From: Hermodice carunculata
Taxonomy: Eukaryota; Annelida; Polychaeta; Eunicida; Amphinomidae
Direction of reading: 5' to 3'
NCBI GenBank assembly: GCA_964020975.1
Contig: OZ026623.1
Coordinates: 73,801,069 to 73,865,068, forward strand
DNA length: 64,000 nucleotides
Part shown: piece by piece, positions 34,531-48,500 of the stretch
Position numbering within the stretch: position 1 is the first letter of the stretch
How the letters are laid out: every line of letters starts with the position of its first letter
The notes under the pieces: generated by a model
Databases searched by the model: none
What the model saw: only the letters and a program-made list of their open reading frames with translations
What the model was told of the DNA's origin: nothing
Translations under genes and position numbers: made by a program

Positions 34531-35399
34531 ATTTGAACGTTAGCAGCAACCTCTAATCGGGACCCTGTATGTTCTATCTGTCTGGCAGCTTGTCACCTTC
34601 CCTGTGCAGTTCATACAGACGCAATGCTTGCAATTCTGTCTATTGCAAATACATTGTACATATATTACCATCAAGTTTGTAAAGAATACACATTGTGGTT
34701 CAGGATAAAAAGGTCCCCCCCCAATACAAATAAAAAAAAAATTACAGAACCACCTGTTGAACAAATAATAGAGTAAGTGTATATATCCAAATATTACTGG
34801 AGCATGGTGATTTGAACAAACTTGATGCAGACCCACCAAATTAAAGTATATGGTACGGAGAAATGGCTCTTCCTATGCAAGTTCAAAGTAACCATCCACA
34901 CTGTTTTTGAGAAGACACCCTCCCCCTCCAATATCATTGTAGCATGGCGATTTGATCAAACTTGATGCAGACCCACCAAGGTACAACCCTATCAAGTTTG
35001 AAGAGTCTAGCCAGCAGATTTCAAAGAAGTCAAAGAATTGTTGCTGGAGAGCAGGTGGACCATGAACAACAGTAGCTGAGATTCCCTTGTTTGACGAGGA
35101 AGGTAGTAATACATGTACACTGTATGTAATGATGCTTGTAAGTTGACAGGTCATAGTCGCGAGGAAATCTGATCATCTTTGCCTCAGGAGGAGCAACTGA
35201 CATGTCCTTAACAACAGGCAATGCGAGGTCCCTCTTAAAACATTGCTTGTACGCTGTTACCCCAGGTGGCAACCCATCAAATTCACTGCCTACTTACATT
35301 TTGCCAGAAGTAAATTCTCTATGCCTTACTGCTTTTAAAATATTTTGAGATTTGTAGGCACAAAACTGAGTTTTCCGTGTCTACCCCCCCCCCCCCCCC
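34531..35399 (+). mobile_element. Old HINE core fragments
   Basis: Two diverged units contain TTTGAACAAACTTGATGCAG and ACCCACCAA phrases and one AAGTTTGAAGAGTCTAGCCA phrase. No ends. A C-run lies at 35,383-35,399. Confidence 0.45.
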
Positions 35400-38300
35400 A
35401 AATTAAGATGTAACTGCAAACTAACTATTATCTAACTAACACCTATTAGGACGGGTACGTTGAATGCAAGTGTCAAAAGAAAAGTACAGTTACTGTTACA
35501 GTAGTCCTTTTGTAAAAGACCCCTCTTATGGGAAAGCGTCTCCCTTTTCTGACCATTTTGCTGTGCAAAAGCAGCTTCTAATGATAAGTCTACAACATTT
35601 GGGAGACCACCTGCAGACCAAATCTTCCGAAGAACTCTTGGCAAAGCGGGGTCTGAGGAAAGGCATATGCCCACATTCCCTGCCATGAAATTGACATGGC
35701 GTCTGTCACTCACGCCAAGTTCTTAGGAAATGGGGATCTTGCCATTGTCCTGGTTGTGAAAACACTGATGTGCGGTCAACCCCAAAGAGACCAGATCACT
35801 TCCACCACCCCAGGATTCAGAGACTACTCAGTTTGAATCACTTGGGATTGGCACAAGAGCAGGTCTGTATTGACGTTCAGGCAACCTGAAATGTGCCAAC
35901 AGTGGATCCTGATGCTACTGACGGCACCAGAGCAAGATCGACTTGGCCAGGGGCAACAACCATTTCGACCTAGCACCTGCCTGTTTGTTGATGTACGCAA
36001 CTGCCTTATGACTGTTGCACATTACCAAGACATGCTTGTTCTCCAGCTGTTGGACTAAAACTGGACAAGGGCATATGAGGAATCGCCTCCAGTTATAGCT
36101 AATGGATGGCATACAGCCGCCACTGAGGAAGCCATTCACTTGAGGCTGTCAGAGAGTCCAATTGTGCTTCCCTGCCCTGCAGGGAGACATCGGTGAACAA
36201 AGTTGCTTCGCTGTTGAAAGGTACATGGGATTGCTCCAGGCATCACATTCACCTGGCGAGACCACCAACTCAGAATCGGTCGATTGTAAAGCTGGGTCAC
36301 AAGATGCTGAGACAACAGACGGCTCTTTCGATCCCAGTGATCTTGGTAACTGAGCTGGATAGGCTGATGATGAAGGCTCCCCAGAGGGACCTGAGAGCCA
36401 CAGACGTCAATGTTTTGATCAGGTGCATTCAAGGACATGCTGCCACAGCAGATGCCCTCCTCAACTGTTTCAAGAGGGCTAAAAGTCTTTTCCACCTGTC
36501 CTCTGAAGGCTGACAGATGAATGGGACTCTCAAAAGTTGAATCCCCAGAAACATGAACTCCCTTGGGAGATTCACAATTAGGCCTAGCCTCAAGCACAGA
36601 TTAAAAACTAGCTGTGTGATGGTGATGGGAGTCTTCATCTTGAAGTGCTGCACTACAAGATAAGTGTTGAGATGCAACAAGTCGATGACCGGTCTGTATC
36701 CGCCATCTATCTTGAGCACCAAAAAGAAACAACTGTTGAAGCCTGGGGACCCATCATCCAAGACTGGCTTGAAGGCCTGCCTGTCCACAAGCTTTTGCAC
36801 GGCTTCGTTCAAAAGTTTCCTGTCCATATCCCTGCGAGGCAGACTGAAGGAAAAGGGTACTTAACAGTGGAGGGGATCTGCCTGCAAACTCCAAAGAGTA
36901 GCCATTCTGGATGTTTCTCACGAAAACATTGCAGGTTACATGATCCCAGTGGTCGGCAAACAACACTAGATGGCTGCAACCGAGTCTGGCCAAGAAGGTG
37001 GACTCAGACTGTACAGTTGTGGGCCTGCAGAGGTATCGGAGGACCGTCGCATGCCCCTTGGGGCCAGGCATCAGCTTCTGGACGCCCTTAGGATAAGAGC
37101 TCATCTTAGAAGGCGCATTACAATGCACCAACTTAACATTGGCGTCAAGAATGATCGCTCCATTGAGCATGTGGCCCACTGTGCAGCCTCGCAACTGCTC
37201 GAGACTCAGCAGGGTCTCCACCAATCACTTGGTGGAGGATGGTGCAGTGGGGTGGTCATGTGCCTCAGTCGAGGAAGGAGCTGACAATTGTCATCACCTG
37301 CCCGTCCTGTTCAAAACGCCAAAGCATTGAGATGGACAGTGAGACAAACTCTGCTTCCTTGACGCTGGGGTCCTGCAAGGGAGCATTGAATGTCGTGGCA
37401 GTGAAGTTGTACGCAAACTGACTAGCTGGGTACAGCTCCAACTTCGCCTTCGGCTTCGCCCGCAGCCATCCCCAGACTAGGCCATGCCGGGAGAATCCAC
37501 CTTCTGTCAGCTCAGTGTAAAGTTCCTAAAACCTGTCAGCCAAGAATGTGGGAAAGGGTACCTCCAACTTGAAGGCCACCTCAACACCTTCAGCTGACAT
37601 GGGCACAGCCCTGGCCACACCATGGGCTGTGGTACTACCTCTCCCGTGCGAGTTTCCCACATGAAGGCGACATTTGCCCATAACATCGGTCCAGGCTTCT
37701 CCACCTTAGAGGATGACTGCAATAGATGACTCTGCTCTCTTGGCAGTGGTGAGAAGTGGCCAAGAGTCGGCCGACTTCTCCGTTGCCTATTGGGAGAAGC
37801 AGGCATCTCCCTCTTCCACCTCAGAATCTTCACTCGGGAAATCCGTGCAGTCTAGGTCGAGGATATTTTCGGCACTGAGACAATCCTGCAGATCATTGCC
37901 TGAGCCAAGAAGCATATCCACTAGGTGCTCCTCCTCAGTCTGCCCATGCCACCCTCTGAGGCTCAGGCAATATGGTGACCTCAGGCGCCAATGTCGCAGG
38001 AGTCTGAGACTCGAGACCATACTAAGTCAGCAGCTCCTCCTATGCACAGTCTCTCCACAGGCAAGATGCCCAGAAAGAGCTCACCCACAGGGGGACCCGA
38101 CACTGGCCAGCCGGAATGCACGAGATGAATAGGCCTAGGCTCCAGGGGAACAGGAGGAGTGACAACTGTATCTGCCTCCTGAACTGGCACAGTGGCCGCC
38201 AAACCTAAGTGACCCCTTACCTCAGCAAAGGTAGGCTCCCGTGCCTAAGTGCCCGGGCCCTTTGCCATAGGTCAACTGACAGGCGACCTCCCCAATGGAA

Positions 38301-39700
38301 GGCTGACTGACCCCAGGATTAACCTCCATTGGGGAAGGAACAGACCGTGGAGACAGTGTCTCCAGCAGAACTGTTTCAGCAGTAGGGCCAGCAGCACGGA
38401 GGACTCCTCCATGCCCATACCCCCCACCCTCCAGAACTGGGGCGGCTGAGGTAGGCGCCAGCCTAGCCCTAGCAGGTGAAGCGCCCGAACCTTGGTTCTC
38501 GCACCGCACCTTTCCTTCTGGAGAACAAGGAGAATAACAGTTCTCTTCCTCTTCTCCCTCCCATGGTTGGAGCGCGAATGCTCGCAACCGGGGAAAGATG
38601 CAGAGGAGAGGGCGGCTGCAAGGTTGACTCATTCCCTCCCCCAAATTTGATTGCCATGACTGAATTTTTCCTTCAGAAAACGATCGTGCGGTTGGATCCC
38701 TGGCCCTTGAGGGGTTTGGGACCAGCCGCTGCCAACATGGGACTCTCAAGGGCAGTCACTGCCCTCACCACACTAGCCACCTTAGACCTTTATATGGCCA
38801 CCTCCGAAGACGACTTGGCACCACTCTTGAAAGAGGGGCTATGTGCCTTGGATGGGGCGCGAGAGGGAGGAGCCCCTTTTCCCGGGAGGAAACGGTGCAC
38901 TCCAACCTGTCTATTTGCTTGTCAGCAATGGCAAACAGTGCTTCCACCTTGCCCATCAACATTTTGCCACTGGCCTCCGCCTGGACAGCTGCAGCTTCAA
39001 CTGGGAAGGGGATCCAGGAGGAGCAACAGGGAGCAATGATGCTGGAGGCTCCACCTGTGTTCTACCTGCTGCCACAATTGGCTTCCTTCCATGGTCACTG
39101 CTGGAGTAATTACCAAGGTGCCATCCTGTGGTTGAACTACCGATGCATGGCTGGCAGCAGGATGAACACGATAGGGGTGCGGGTGGGCGGGGCACTGACC
39201 ACAGATCCACTTGGCTGAGCTCCCGTGGATCTGGAGGGGACCCTACAATACCAACGCCCAACCACAGTCCACAGAGAATCTGCGGACGGCCTACTCGTCT
39301 TCAATGGGGCCTCAATTCTAGGACCAATATGAGCCTGGCCTGACTGGTCAACCCGTTCTGAGGCCTCGATTTGAGGACCAGTTTGCACCTGGCTGTGAGG
39401 CCTGGGCAAACCAGTAGAGGCCAGGGCCTCAACCTCGAGACCACAAGCCTCGAATCGAGCACCAGTGTCCACGTCCAATACAAATGGACACCAGAGTAGG
39501 GAACTGAATTGTGCACGCTTGCTATATGCATTACCACCACCAGGATCTCTGTGCCATGTCACAGGACCTTGGGAGTCCAATGCAACAGCATGGTATGACA
39601 CTGGATCCACGGAATTTTATGGATGCTTTGGCAAAGCAGGCAAGTGCATGGAAACCAACTTAAGTGACCTATGGTGTTGTGCTGTGTCCTTAATCAGATT
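35400..39700 (-). mobile_element. DIRS-like retrotransposon fossil, broken
   Basis: This minus-strand remnant is distinctly GC-richer than its surroundings. Order, from high to low coordinates: a Pro/Ser/Ala-rich gag-like region (about 39.6-37.4 kb), a pre-RT stretch (37.2-36.8 kb), a reverse-transcriptase piece (about 36.8-36.4 kb, with GGYRPVIDLLHLNTYL) and an RNase H piece (about 36.4-35.9 kb, with AVAYINKQAGARSK). The phrases are typical of DIRS/Ngaro-like elements. A tyrosine recombinase, which should follow below 35.9 kb, is not clearly visible. It is interrupted by many breaks, more than ten by eye, so it is old and cannot be active. Ends were not found; the span is approximate. Confidence 0.7.
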
Positions 39701-41669
39701 CCCCCCCCCCCCCCCCCCAATTTAACTCTTAAATATGATAAGTGAGTAAAATGTCATCAGAAAAAAAGAAACAATTCTTTTCACTTGGTTTAAAATGTAC
39801 ATTCGGGATTAACCTCCTCCCTGAATTTTGCACACTCATGAAAATAGGTCTCTTGTAACTTAGCTTCTGGTAATTAGCACCTTATAAATAAACTTATTAC
39901 GATTAAACATGTGGTTGGCAACTGAATCTACTTATAAAGTAAATACCATCATGCTTATTATTGATAACTGATGCTACAAGCTTTTTAAATAAGATGATTA
40001 ATCTTTAATCTATTCTGTCAGATTGAAAATTGCTAAATTTAATTCCAAACTCAAAACTCCAACACAAAAACATTAATCTAACAGAACTCCTTTTTTCTCT
40101 TCTCCTTACTGCATAAATGCAATACACATAATAAATCTACCCAAAAATACTTTGCCAAGAACTTATACAGACGCAGGTCTATTCTCCATCAGTGTGGATA
40201 GACAAAATAACATCAACATAAAACAAATATACTGTGACTGAAGATCATGCAGTATACAATTTCTCCCATTCTCCAACATTTATGAAGTATTATACTGAAG
40301 TCATTCCAATTGCAGCACATGCTCTAATATCAGCACGCACCCTATTTCTTAATCTCTGGGGTTTTATTAAAAATTCAGTATTTCTCAACATTTTAAAAGA
40401 TTCACTGCTTCTAATGAAAAAACAGGGTTCACTGTTGTTATTTCATGCCATATGGATTCTATAATAAGTGCAATTGCTTGTGGTATTGCAAATTAACACA
40501 TATTATTATCACAACACCTGTGAAAACTATATCCACTCCAAGAATCTTTGCATTAGCACAGCATGTCACTATTGGAATGAATATGGTATAACTACATTAC
40601 ATATTCATATACATTGTAACAAGACAAAACTCTTTAAAACTATTGTTTGCGCTATGTAAAGGCAGAAAAAAACAAAGCAGTTTCCCATCTGCTGGAGTTT
40701 TTGTGAAAATTACCATTCTGTTCTTTTTCACACTTATGAAAAAAGTGTTACTTCATAAAAACATTTTTCTCTGCATACATGGCATTCAGAGTTTAAATTT
40801 TCACTTCCTTGATGAACAAGTATCTAAGGAAATAATCTGTCCACACATATATTTGTAAGTTATTAATTTTTACTTCCCACATGAAACAATAATGTCATGA
40901 GGTATCGGTTTCGCCACATACGAGGTGTTGGCCTACAATGTATGAACTTTAAAATTTCCTTCAAAACATACACTCAATGACAAACTGTTAAAAAGCATTT
41001 CCCTGGAAAACACTTTTCTCTCTTACATATGATGCATGGACCTACAATGACTTCACAGCTTCAAATTTCTTTCAAAGCATGTGCTGAAAGGAAAAAAATA
41101 CATGAAAATTAATTTGCAAATAAAAGTTGTCCACTTGTAAGCTGGGGGCCAATTTTCTTTCATATTTCCTTCAAAACACAATGTCAGAGAATGTTAATTC
41201 TCCATACACAGGTTCAGGTCCTGATCCCCTGGGATCCCAATTTTTGTGCATGATGTCAAAATCATAACTTCGAAGAGTATTTTCTGAGCATGTTAGGTAC
41301 AGGGCTGTGAAGATTAAGAAAAATGTTTTCTCTGATAAACACTTAGAAGTCAGTGTTCCAAGCCAGCGTTTTGGTCTCCTTGGCTGCGCAAGAAGCATCA
41401 CCCGCCACAGTGGGGTTCTCACAGTTGTGTTCCTACCCGTTTTGCAATTCTCAGCAACTCCCTTTCACAATTTTAGTGTTACGTGAACTATACCAACAGT
41501 TTCCCACAACAACACTTTTCTCTGCAAGCAAGTGTCCAAGTCCATCTTACAGTCTCCTTTACTCTGCAACAAAACGTTCCTAGTGTTCATACTTCCTCCT
41601 AATTATGCTATTTCTGGTCCACTAAGTGTAAAATATGGAGATTGGACATGCAATCCACACAATCTCATT
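39701..41669. other. 3' flank of the zinc-finger gene
   Basis: AT-rich sequence downstream (minus sense) of the stop codon at 41,670, presumably the 3' UTR and beyond. The first AATAAA in the gene's sense that I see is at about 40,363-40,368, roughly 1.3 kb after the stop. No other gene or repeat with recognisable ends. Confidence 0.4.
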
Positions 41670-42559
41670 TTACTTTGACTTTCTGCCTGTATGACTAAAC
41701 ATATGAATTCTGAGATTGCCTCGCTGTGTGAAAGTTTGATCACAATCCTGACAAGGATAGGACTTCGCTGTAGAGTGAGTAAGAACGTGCAATTTTAAAC
41801 TATTTGCCAAGGAAAAGTTCTTCCCACACTGAACACATTTGAATGGTTTTTCATGATGTAAGTTCTCCCCAGTGTGGACAGGTACACGAGATTCTGAAGC
41901 CTTTTGCAAAGAAACAACGTTGTCAAGTCCACTGTAAGGCATGGTTTGTTTCTTTTGCACATGTCTCTTTCGATGCTGGTACATGCTGCTTTGGAACGAG
42001 AATTTTTTTCCACAATCACTACAAGAGTACGACTTCTCTGCTTGATGAACTGCCATGTGAATATTAATATACGTCTTTTTGTAGTATTTTCCACACTCTT
42101 TACAGGGAACCATAACTGGTGGAACTTCCCTATGGTGTATTCTTCTGTGTGCTTCTAACAAAGTTTCTAATTTGAAACTTTCCCCACACTCTCTGCAGGG
42201 GAACATTTTAGTCTTGTGCCACTTAAGGTGACCTTGGTATGACCCTTGATGCTTATAATAGTTACCCTGAATTTTACAGCAAAAATTTCCTTCATGGACC
42301 TTGCTATGGTTTGCAAGGGAAGACTTCAGTGCAAACCATCTCCCACACTCTTTGCAAACAAAAGCTCCTGTCTGGTCAGTTGATGCACGATGGGTCTTGC
42401 TGTGGTTCTTAAGATGACCTTTATGGACAAATCGTCTGCCACATTCCTTGCAGACTACAGGTCGGACACGCACCTGATCCACTGCTTTTCCATCTTTGCA
42501 GTCTTGTATGCCCATACAGTCCTGGTTGGTGATTGCCTTTGCTGAGCGCTTTGTCAATA
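41670..42559 (-). CDS. Exon 4: C2H2 zinc-finger array
   Basis: The acceptor TTTCAG at 42,560 precedes codon remainder TA (residue Val 804 is split). The exon runs to the TAA at 41,670. Residues about 840-1,093 hold eight finger positions. Seven have C-x2-C ... H-x3-H, for example CKECGRRFVHKGHLKNHSKT followed by H, and CQDCDQTFTQRGNLRIHMF followed by SH. The third (CCKIQGNYY) lacks its second Cys spacing and is degenerate. Linkers are irregular rather than TGEKP, with a long spacer (~30 residues) before the last two fingers. So it is likely two DNA-binding modules rather than one continuous array. Confidence 0.85.
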
Positions 42560-45500
42560 CTGAAATTAGAGGCACAAATTTATGACCCAAAGCTATATCA
42601 TGCTTACTATTGCTCTTTGTTGGCGATGTGATGGATTCAAAGCAAGAAGTTCCCCTTTGAATATTTCATCCATTGAAGCCAGGGAGGCATCAGATCAGAA
42701 CTTATGAAATTCACTGTTACAATATCAATTGCAAATGAAGTTGATGAAAGCAAGGGACCATTTATAAGGTTTAATTTTTATTGCCAATTTCAAAAGTTCA
42801 GGTGCTATAACATTAACAGCTTTACATTAACAGACAGCAGCAATGCACACTATGCATAGCAAGGCAAGCTATTAACTGACTTACTCAAAACTAGGTACCT
42901 AAAGAATAAAGGTCTATTATATAACCACAGTAAATTTGCAATTTTGAAACAGTGAATAAAATTAACACATGCATATATACGGTGCATCAATAAAACATAT
43001 TGTCTTAGGCAATAGTAGCACCAGAATTTACCTTTTAAAATATTTATGCTGCCTTCTTCCAAACTTTCACAAGATCATAGTTCCTGATAAGAATTTGACA
43101 ATTTGTTTGGGTAAGGGTGACACATCTAAAATATCAACTGGTTTCTCACTGAGGGGTCATGTACAAAAAAAAAGAATAAAACCTTTCCAAAAATGCAAGA
43201 AAACCTCCCGGGGGGGGGGGGGGGGGGAGGGAGGGAGGGGTTAATAACAATATTGGATTTTCACCAATTCTTTAATTCTTTGGAAAAATAAAAGAAACAT
43301 ACACAGCTTCAATATGTAAAATTTACGATGATTTTATTATCAAAACTCAACAAAGAAAATAGAAAAGATCGCGATGGGCAATAATAAGGGTTTTTCTGTA
43401 CCAATCTTTCAACAGCTTCACCTGAGCTTCAGATTTTCCCCTTACTTATACTGTAATCTATTTTGTATGTTCATTGAACATATCTTCACAAAATCCTTTC
43501 TAACAATTAATCCTGAAGCTCCAACAATGCGGATTTGTATCCTCACATTCACAGTTTGATGCACATGGCATTTTCAGTATTTCTTCAGTGACACTAGATG
43601 GCACATTAATCAGTAAGCCATGACAAGCACAACATGCATTTATGCCATGTTAGATGGAATTCATTAATCAATAAAGTACAATGAGAAAGAATAATACTTT
43701 ATTTGACTAATTTGGTAGCCTGGGCAGAAGGGTCTGAAGAAAGGTAAACGAAATATTTTAATGAAAGACAGGTGTAAGATTATCTTTGATAATAGGAGAC
43801 ATTCATATTTAAACTGCGACCCTGCTCACTTCCTGTGTTGCCGGGGTAACAGACTGATGCTTCTACCATTATCAGGGCAGATTTGTATTATATACTACAT
43901 CAACATCCATAAATAACACCTTTTCAACAAAAAGAGAACCCATTTTTAATCAATTTCGGCATCCTTTATGTTTCAAATATATGTTAATACATTTTCTTAA
44001 GATTATTTTGTGTTTGTGTTCTTCATTTTATTGCGAAAGTACTTTTGAACATGCAAATTAAAGGATCTGCCCTGATGCAGGTGGCTCCCTCTTTTGCTCA
44101 ATAGGTGTTAGAGCAGGACCACATTTAAATACGAATACATCCTATTCTGTGCATAAAACCAGGCCTATCATAAGCATCACAACAACCAACACTTCTTCAG
44201 TCTTCACTCAATAAATTGATCTCAAAATCACACATTTTAAATATAACTATTATTAAAAATTTGGATGGAATATAACCAAGAGACAATTTGGGGGTCTAAT
44301 CTCATGCAACATGTTAATTGTCAGAATGTTATTGTGGATTTCTTTCACATATTACAGATGTGTACTCAGAAAAATACAATGAAAGAACAATACATAAAAC
44401 TGATAAAAGGTGACCTCAAAAGCTGTTCAAAATATGCTGGTACCTTGATGGTACATATTATGTGTGTTCAGAACTTGTGATATGTTGTTACATTTTCTTA
44501 TTTCAATAAAAATTGAGCAGGGGCACGGTAAAATATCCAGTAACTATTTTCCACGGAATGGGGAGTTATCCCAATTCAGGGTTTTTGTTTTTTGTTTTTT
44601 TTTTTTGTTGTTGAATTTTTTTCTTTTATACATGATCTGTTAAGTTTGTTAATTTCAGGCCAGTTGCCATGGAAACCAGTTTGCTGAAAGAGTAGATATT
44701 TGTTGGACCTTCTGGAGCCAGTTCCAATTGGATCTTTGAGTCCTTATCCATGTCACAATGCTGGAAATTATACATATGTTTACACAAACATACTGCTCCA
44801 AATACTCTAACCCTAAACAGTATTTTGATAGATAAAATATCCACATTTTATGAAAATAAAATGAAATGTAGGTGTTTTTCCTTTGTATGGTCAGTCATCT
44901 TAGAAAGAACTGCAGTATCATCGTGGGAATGTCTCATTAATAAAGGACCTGGGTTCATCATGGGACCACAGGGTCATTAAGGAACTGTCTGATCATTATT
45001 GGATAGTGGGGTCATTATGAAACACCTTACTGCCTACCTTTTTCAGGATTCTTGCCCAGCTGCGTGTCTGTTTTGGAAGCCTGGCTAACCTCATCCTCTC
45101 CAACAGAAGCACAAACTTCATTTCTTCTATCAGTTTTCTTTGGTTGAATCGGTATTCCTTTCTTCACTTTAAACTTGTCCAGAAGCCCTTGGCTTTTGTT
45201 GTTTTGTACAAATAGAGGCTTGTCTCCTAGTGAAAGCTGAAATGTCCTCCCAACACTGGAAATGTTATCAGATGCAGACACAGCAGTTGTGCCGTTAGAT
45301 ATGGGGACACTGGTTCCAACAGTGGATGTAGGGAGGATCGTACTACCGTTGAATGTAGAGGGACTGGTCCTTCCACTGTGTGCAGAGACACCTATCACAC
45401 CACTGGATGCAGTGACACTCGTCACACCACTGGATGCGGGGACACCTGTCACACCACTGGATTCAGGGATACCTGTCACACCACTGGATTCAGGGACACC

Positions 45501-48500
45501 TGTCACACCACTAGATGCTGGGACACCTGTCACACCACTGGATGCAGTGACACTTGTCACACCACTGGATGTTGGGAGACCTGTCACATCACTGGATTCA
45601 GGGATACCTGTCACACCACTAGATGCTGGAACACTTGTCACACCACTGGATTCAGGGATACCTGTCACACCACTAGATGCTGGGACACTTGTCACATCAC
45701 TGGATGCAGGGATACCTGTCACACCACTGGATTCAGGGACACCTGTCACACCACTGGATGCAGGGATACCTGTCACACCACTGGATGCAGGGACACCTGT
45801 CACACCACTGGATTCAGGGACACCTGTCACACCACTGGATTCAGGGACACCTGTCACACCACTGGATGCAGGGACACCTGTCTCACCACTGGATGCAGGG
45901 ACACCTGTCACACCACTGGATGCAGTGACACCTGTCACACCACTGGATGCAGTGACACCTGCTGCACTGCTGCCTGTATGACTTTTCATACCACTGGCTG
46001 CAAGGACGCTTGTCTCACCAATAGATGCAGTGACAGTTGTCACACCACAGGATTCAGGGATGTTTGTCATGCCACTGGATTTAGGGACACTTAAGCTTGT
46101 CACACCATTGGATGCACGGGTACTACTCACTTGGATGGATGTCGGGACATTAATCATCCCATGAGAAGCTAAGACTTCTCCACTATTCACAAAATGATCA
46201 TCCCACAAGTCACATGAGATACCAACATTCATGAAACCCCTGCCTGGTATTATGTCTGTGATCTCCACCTCTGCTCGGCTGGAGAGATCAGTTATATGCC
46301 TACTGTCAGTGGGGCTGGACATATCAGTTATATGCCTCCTGTCAGCAGGGCTGGACATATCAGTTATATGCCTACTGTCAGTGAGGCTGCAGATATCAGT
46401 AATATGCCTACTGTCCATGGGGCTGGAAATATCAGTCATATCCCTGCTGCCACAGCAGCTGGAGATGTCGGTTGTGTACAAACCGTCTGTTGGGCTGGAG
46501 ACTTCATGTGTCATGTTTACGCGTCTACCACCGGGAGTGGTGACCCTTCCTATTTCATCACTAAGGCAGGCAGTCTTCATATTGGAGACAGGCACATATG
46601 ACCGGGAAACAGCCACTCGGGCTCCATGGGTTCCACTCAACTGACTTGATGGCAATGACAAAGTTCTGGTTGGATTTTGATTTGAAAAAGACATTGTGTT
46701 TCCCTCATGCATCGGAGGCATATTGGCATATGGGACCACTGAAGCTGCATCACAACTTTTCTTTAGCATCTGTGCATGTCTCATCGGTTTACCAGTGGTG
46801 CCAAGATACACAATGTCTTCATCTACAATTGTGCAAGTTGAAACTGCGTTCAAGAATGTAGGTTCCATGAATGATGCCTGCTTTGGGGTGGGCTGCATAA
46901 GAAGGGGCCTTCGAAGTCCTTTATGCAGAGAACTTGAGAGTAAGGAATGTTCCCTTTTATGGTGGAAATGGCTGTCCAAAGGTACAGCATGAGTGGTTGT
47001 GTGAGTCGGGGGTTGACCAATGCGAGAGTGCTGAGATGATGCATCTGATGAAATGTCCATCAACTTTGAGAGACACCGACCCTGCTCCAACAGAAAAAAA
47101 CAAGAGGGCTGTGTGAACAGCCCGTCCTCAGCTGACCTTGCCATGCAACCCACAATAAGTCACACTTTAGTCTCGGGGATGAAGACTTTGCATCCATTAA
47201 CCAACAGTACCCTGATTGATAAATTTGTAAAAAATCAGGGATCGAGAGGGTCACCACCTAGTGAAAAAATTTGATTAATCCTCCCACAAGCTATATTTCC
47301 CAAAGTTTCACAACAATCTGAGTGATGGTTTTGTAGAAGTCTAGAATTGTAAAACAGTGTTCAGAAAATGGATAACCCTCAGCCCACAATCTTTCTTCCC
47401 TCAATTCTGCGTTTTTTTCGGGGTTTTTTTGAGACTTCACAGTAGAACACTTTACATACAATTTGGATGTGTTTTGGGGGCAAGCTCTGGTGACAGAGAC
47501 CACTGTACTGTGCGTCATTCAGATGGCCATCACGTAATTACTTCAAAAGTTTCATAACAAGTTTTAAAACAATAAGAGGAAGCTGGTTCTTCATGAGAAT
47601 GTGGTCCACTATTATGTGCATCTCTGATAAAAAATATGGTGCAGCTGCATTGGGTCCCTGTTGAGATGTTATGGTAATGTCATCCCCTTGTGCACCACTC
47701 AGATGGCCTTAAAGATAAATACTTTGAAGTTTCATAAACAATTTATAAATACAAAAAGGAAGTTGGTTTTAAATAGGAACCTGGTCCATCATAAGATGCA
47801 TCTCTGACAAAAATTTGGTAAATCTGTGGTCAATGCTTTTTGAGATATCGCGGTAATGTCTTCGGGCTGACACTACTCTGACTGCCTTTAAATAAATACA
47901 TTACAATTTAAAAATTATCAGAGGAAGCTGGTTTTCAATAGGAAGTTGGTCCAAGATAAGGTTCTGCTGTGACACAAGTTTGGTAAAGCTACAGTAAATA
48001 TTTTTTGAGATATCACAGTAATGCCGATAAGATGGATGGGCAGACAACGCAGGGGATGACAATACTCTCTGGCACTTTATGTACCCAGGGTAAAAAATCA
48101 TGAAAATTCATAAATAAATACCTAAAATATTGCAGCACCACTGGTTGAACAAATTAGGGTCTCAGGGTCCCAAGAAGTGTCCCTGTGTAATTTCAAAGCA
48201 CTTGGCTAACCCTGTGACCTTCAGAATGAGGTCAAGGTCACCCCGATACTGTGCAACTCCAGCTGTCTTCCCCTCAAGTCTTCCTATGCAATTTTGAAGC
48301 AATTGGCCAATTGGTTCTAAAGAAGATTTTTTTATATTTGGCATAAAATGAACCAATTTAAAAAAATAAAAGATACAAAAAATCGCTGAAGCATAACCAT
48401 TTAATAAAGCCTTGTAGAGACCCACCAAGTTTGAAGATCCAGCCAGCAGTTTTGGAGAAGTCAAAAAGGTTACTTACCATTGCAAGGCCCACTGACTCAC

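Noticed and set aside
36162-39725. Plus-strand ORFs in the GC-rich block
   Set aside because: They are antisense shadows of the minus-strand DIRS-like remnant.
45388-45962. Possible CRISPR-like array
   Set aside because: The repeats are directly adjacent with no unique spacers, lie inside an exon and the genome is eukaryotic.
45262-46094. Long plus-strand open frames (VTPLDAGTP and HTTGCRDTC repeats)
   Set aside because: They are antisense readings of the 27-bp coding minisatellite, whose unit has no stop in any frame. The minus-strand exon is supported by splice sites and zinc-finger continuity.
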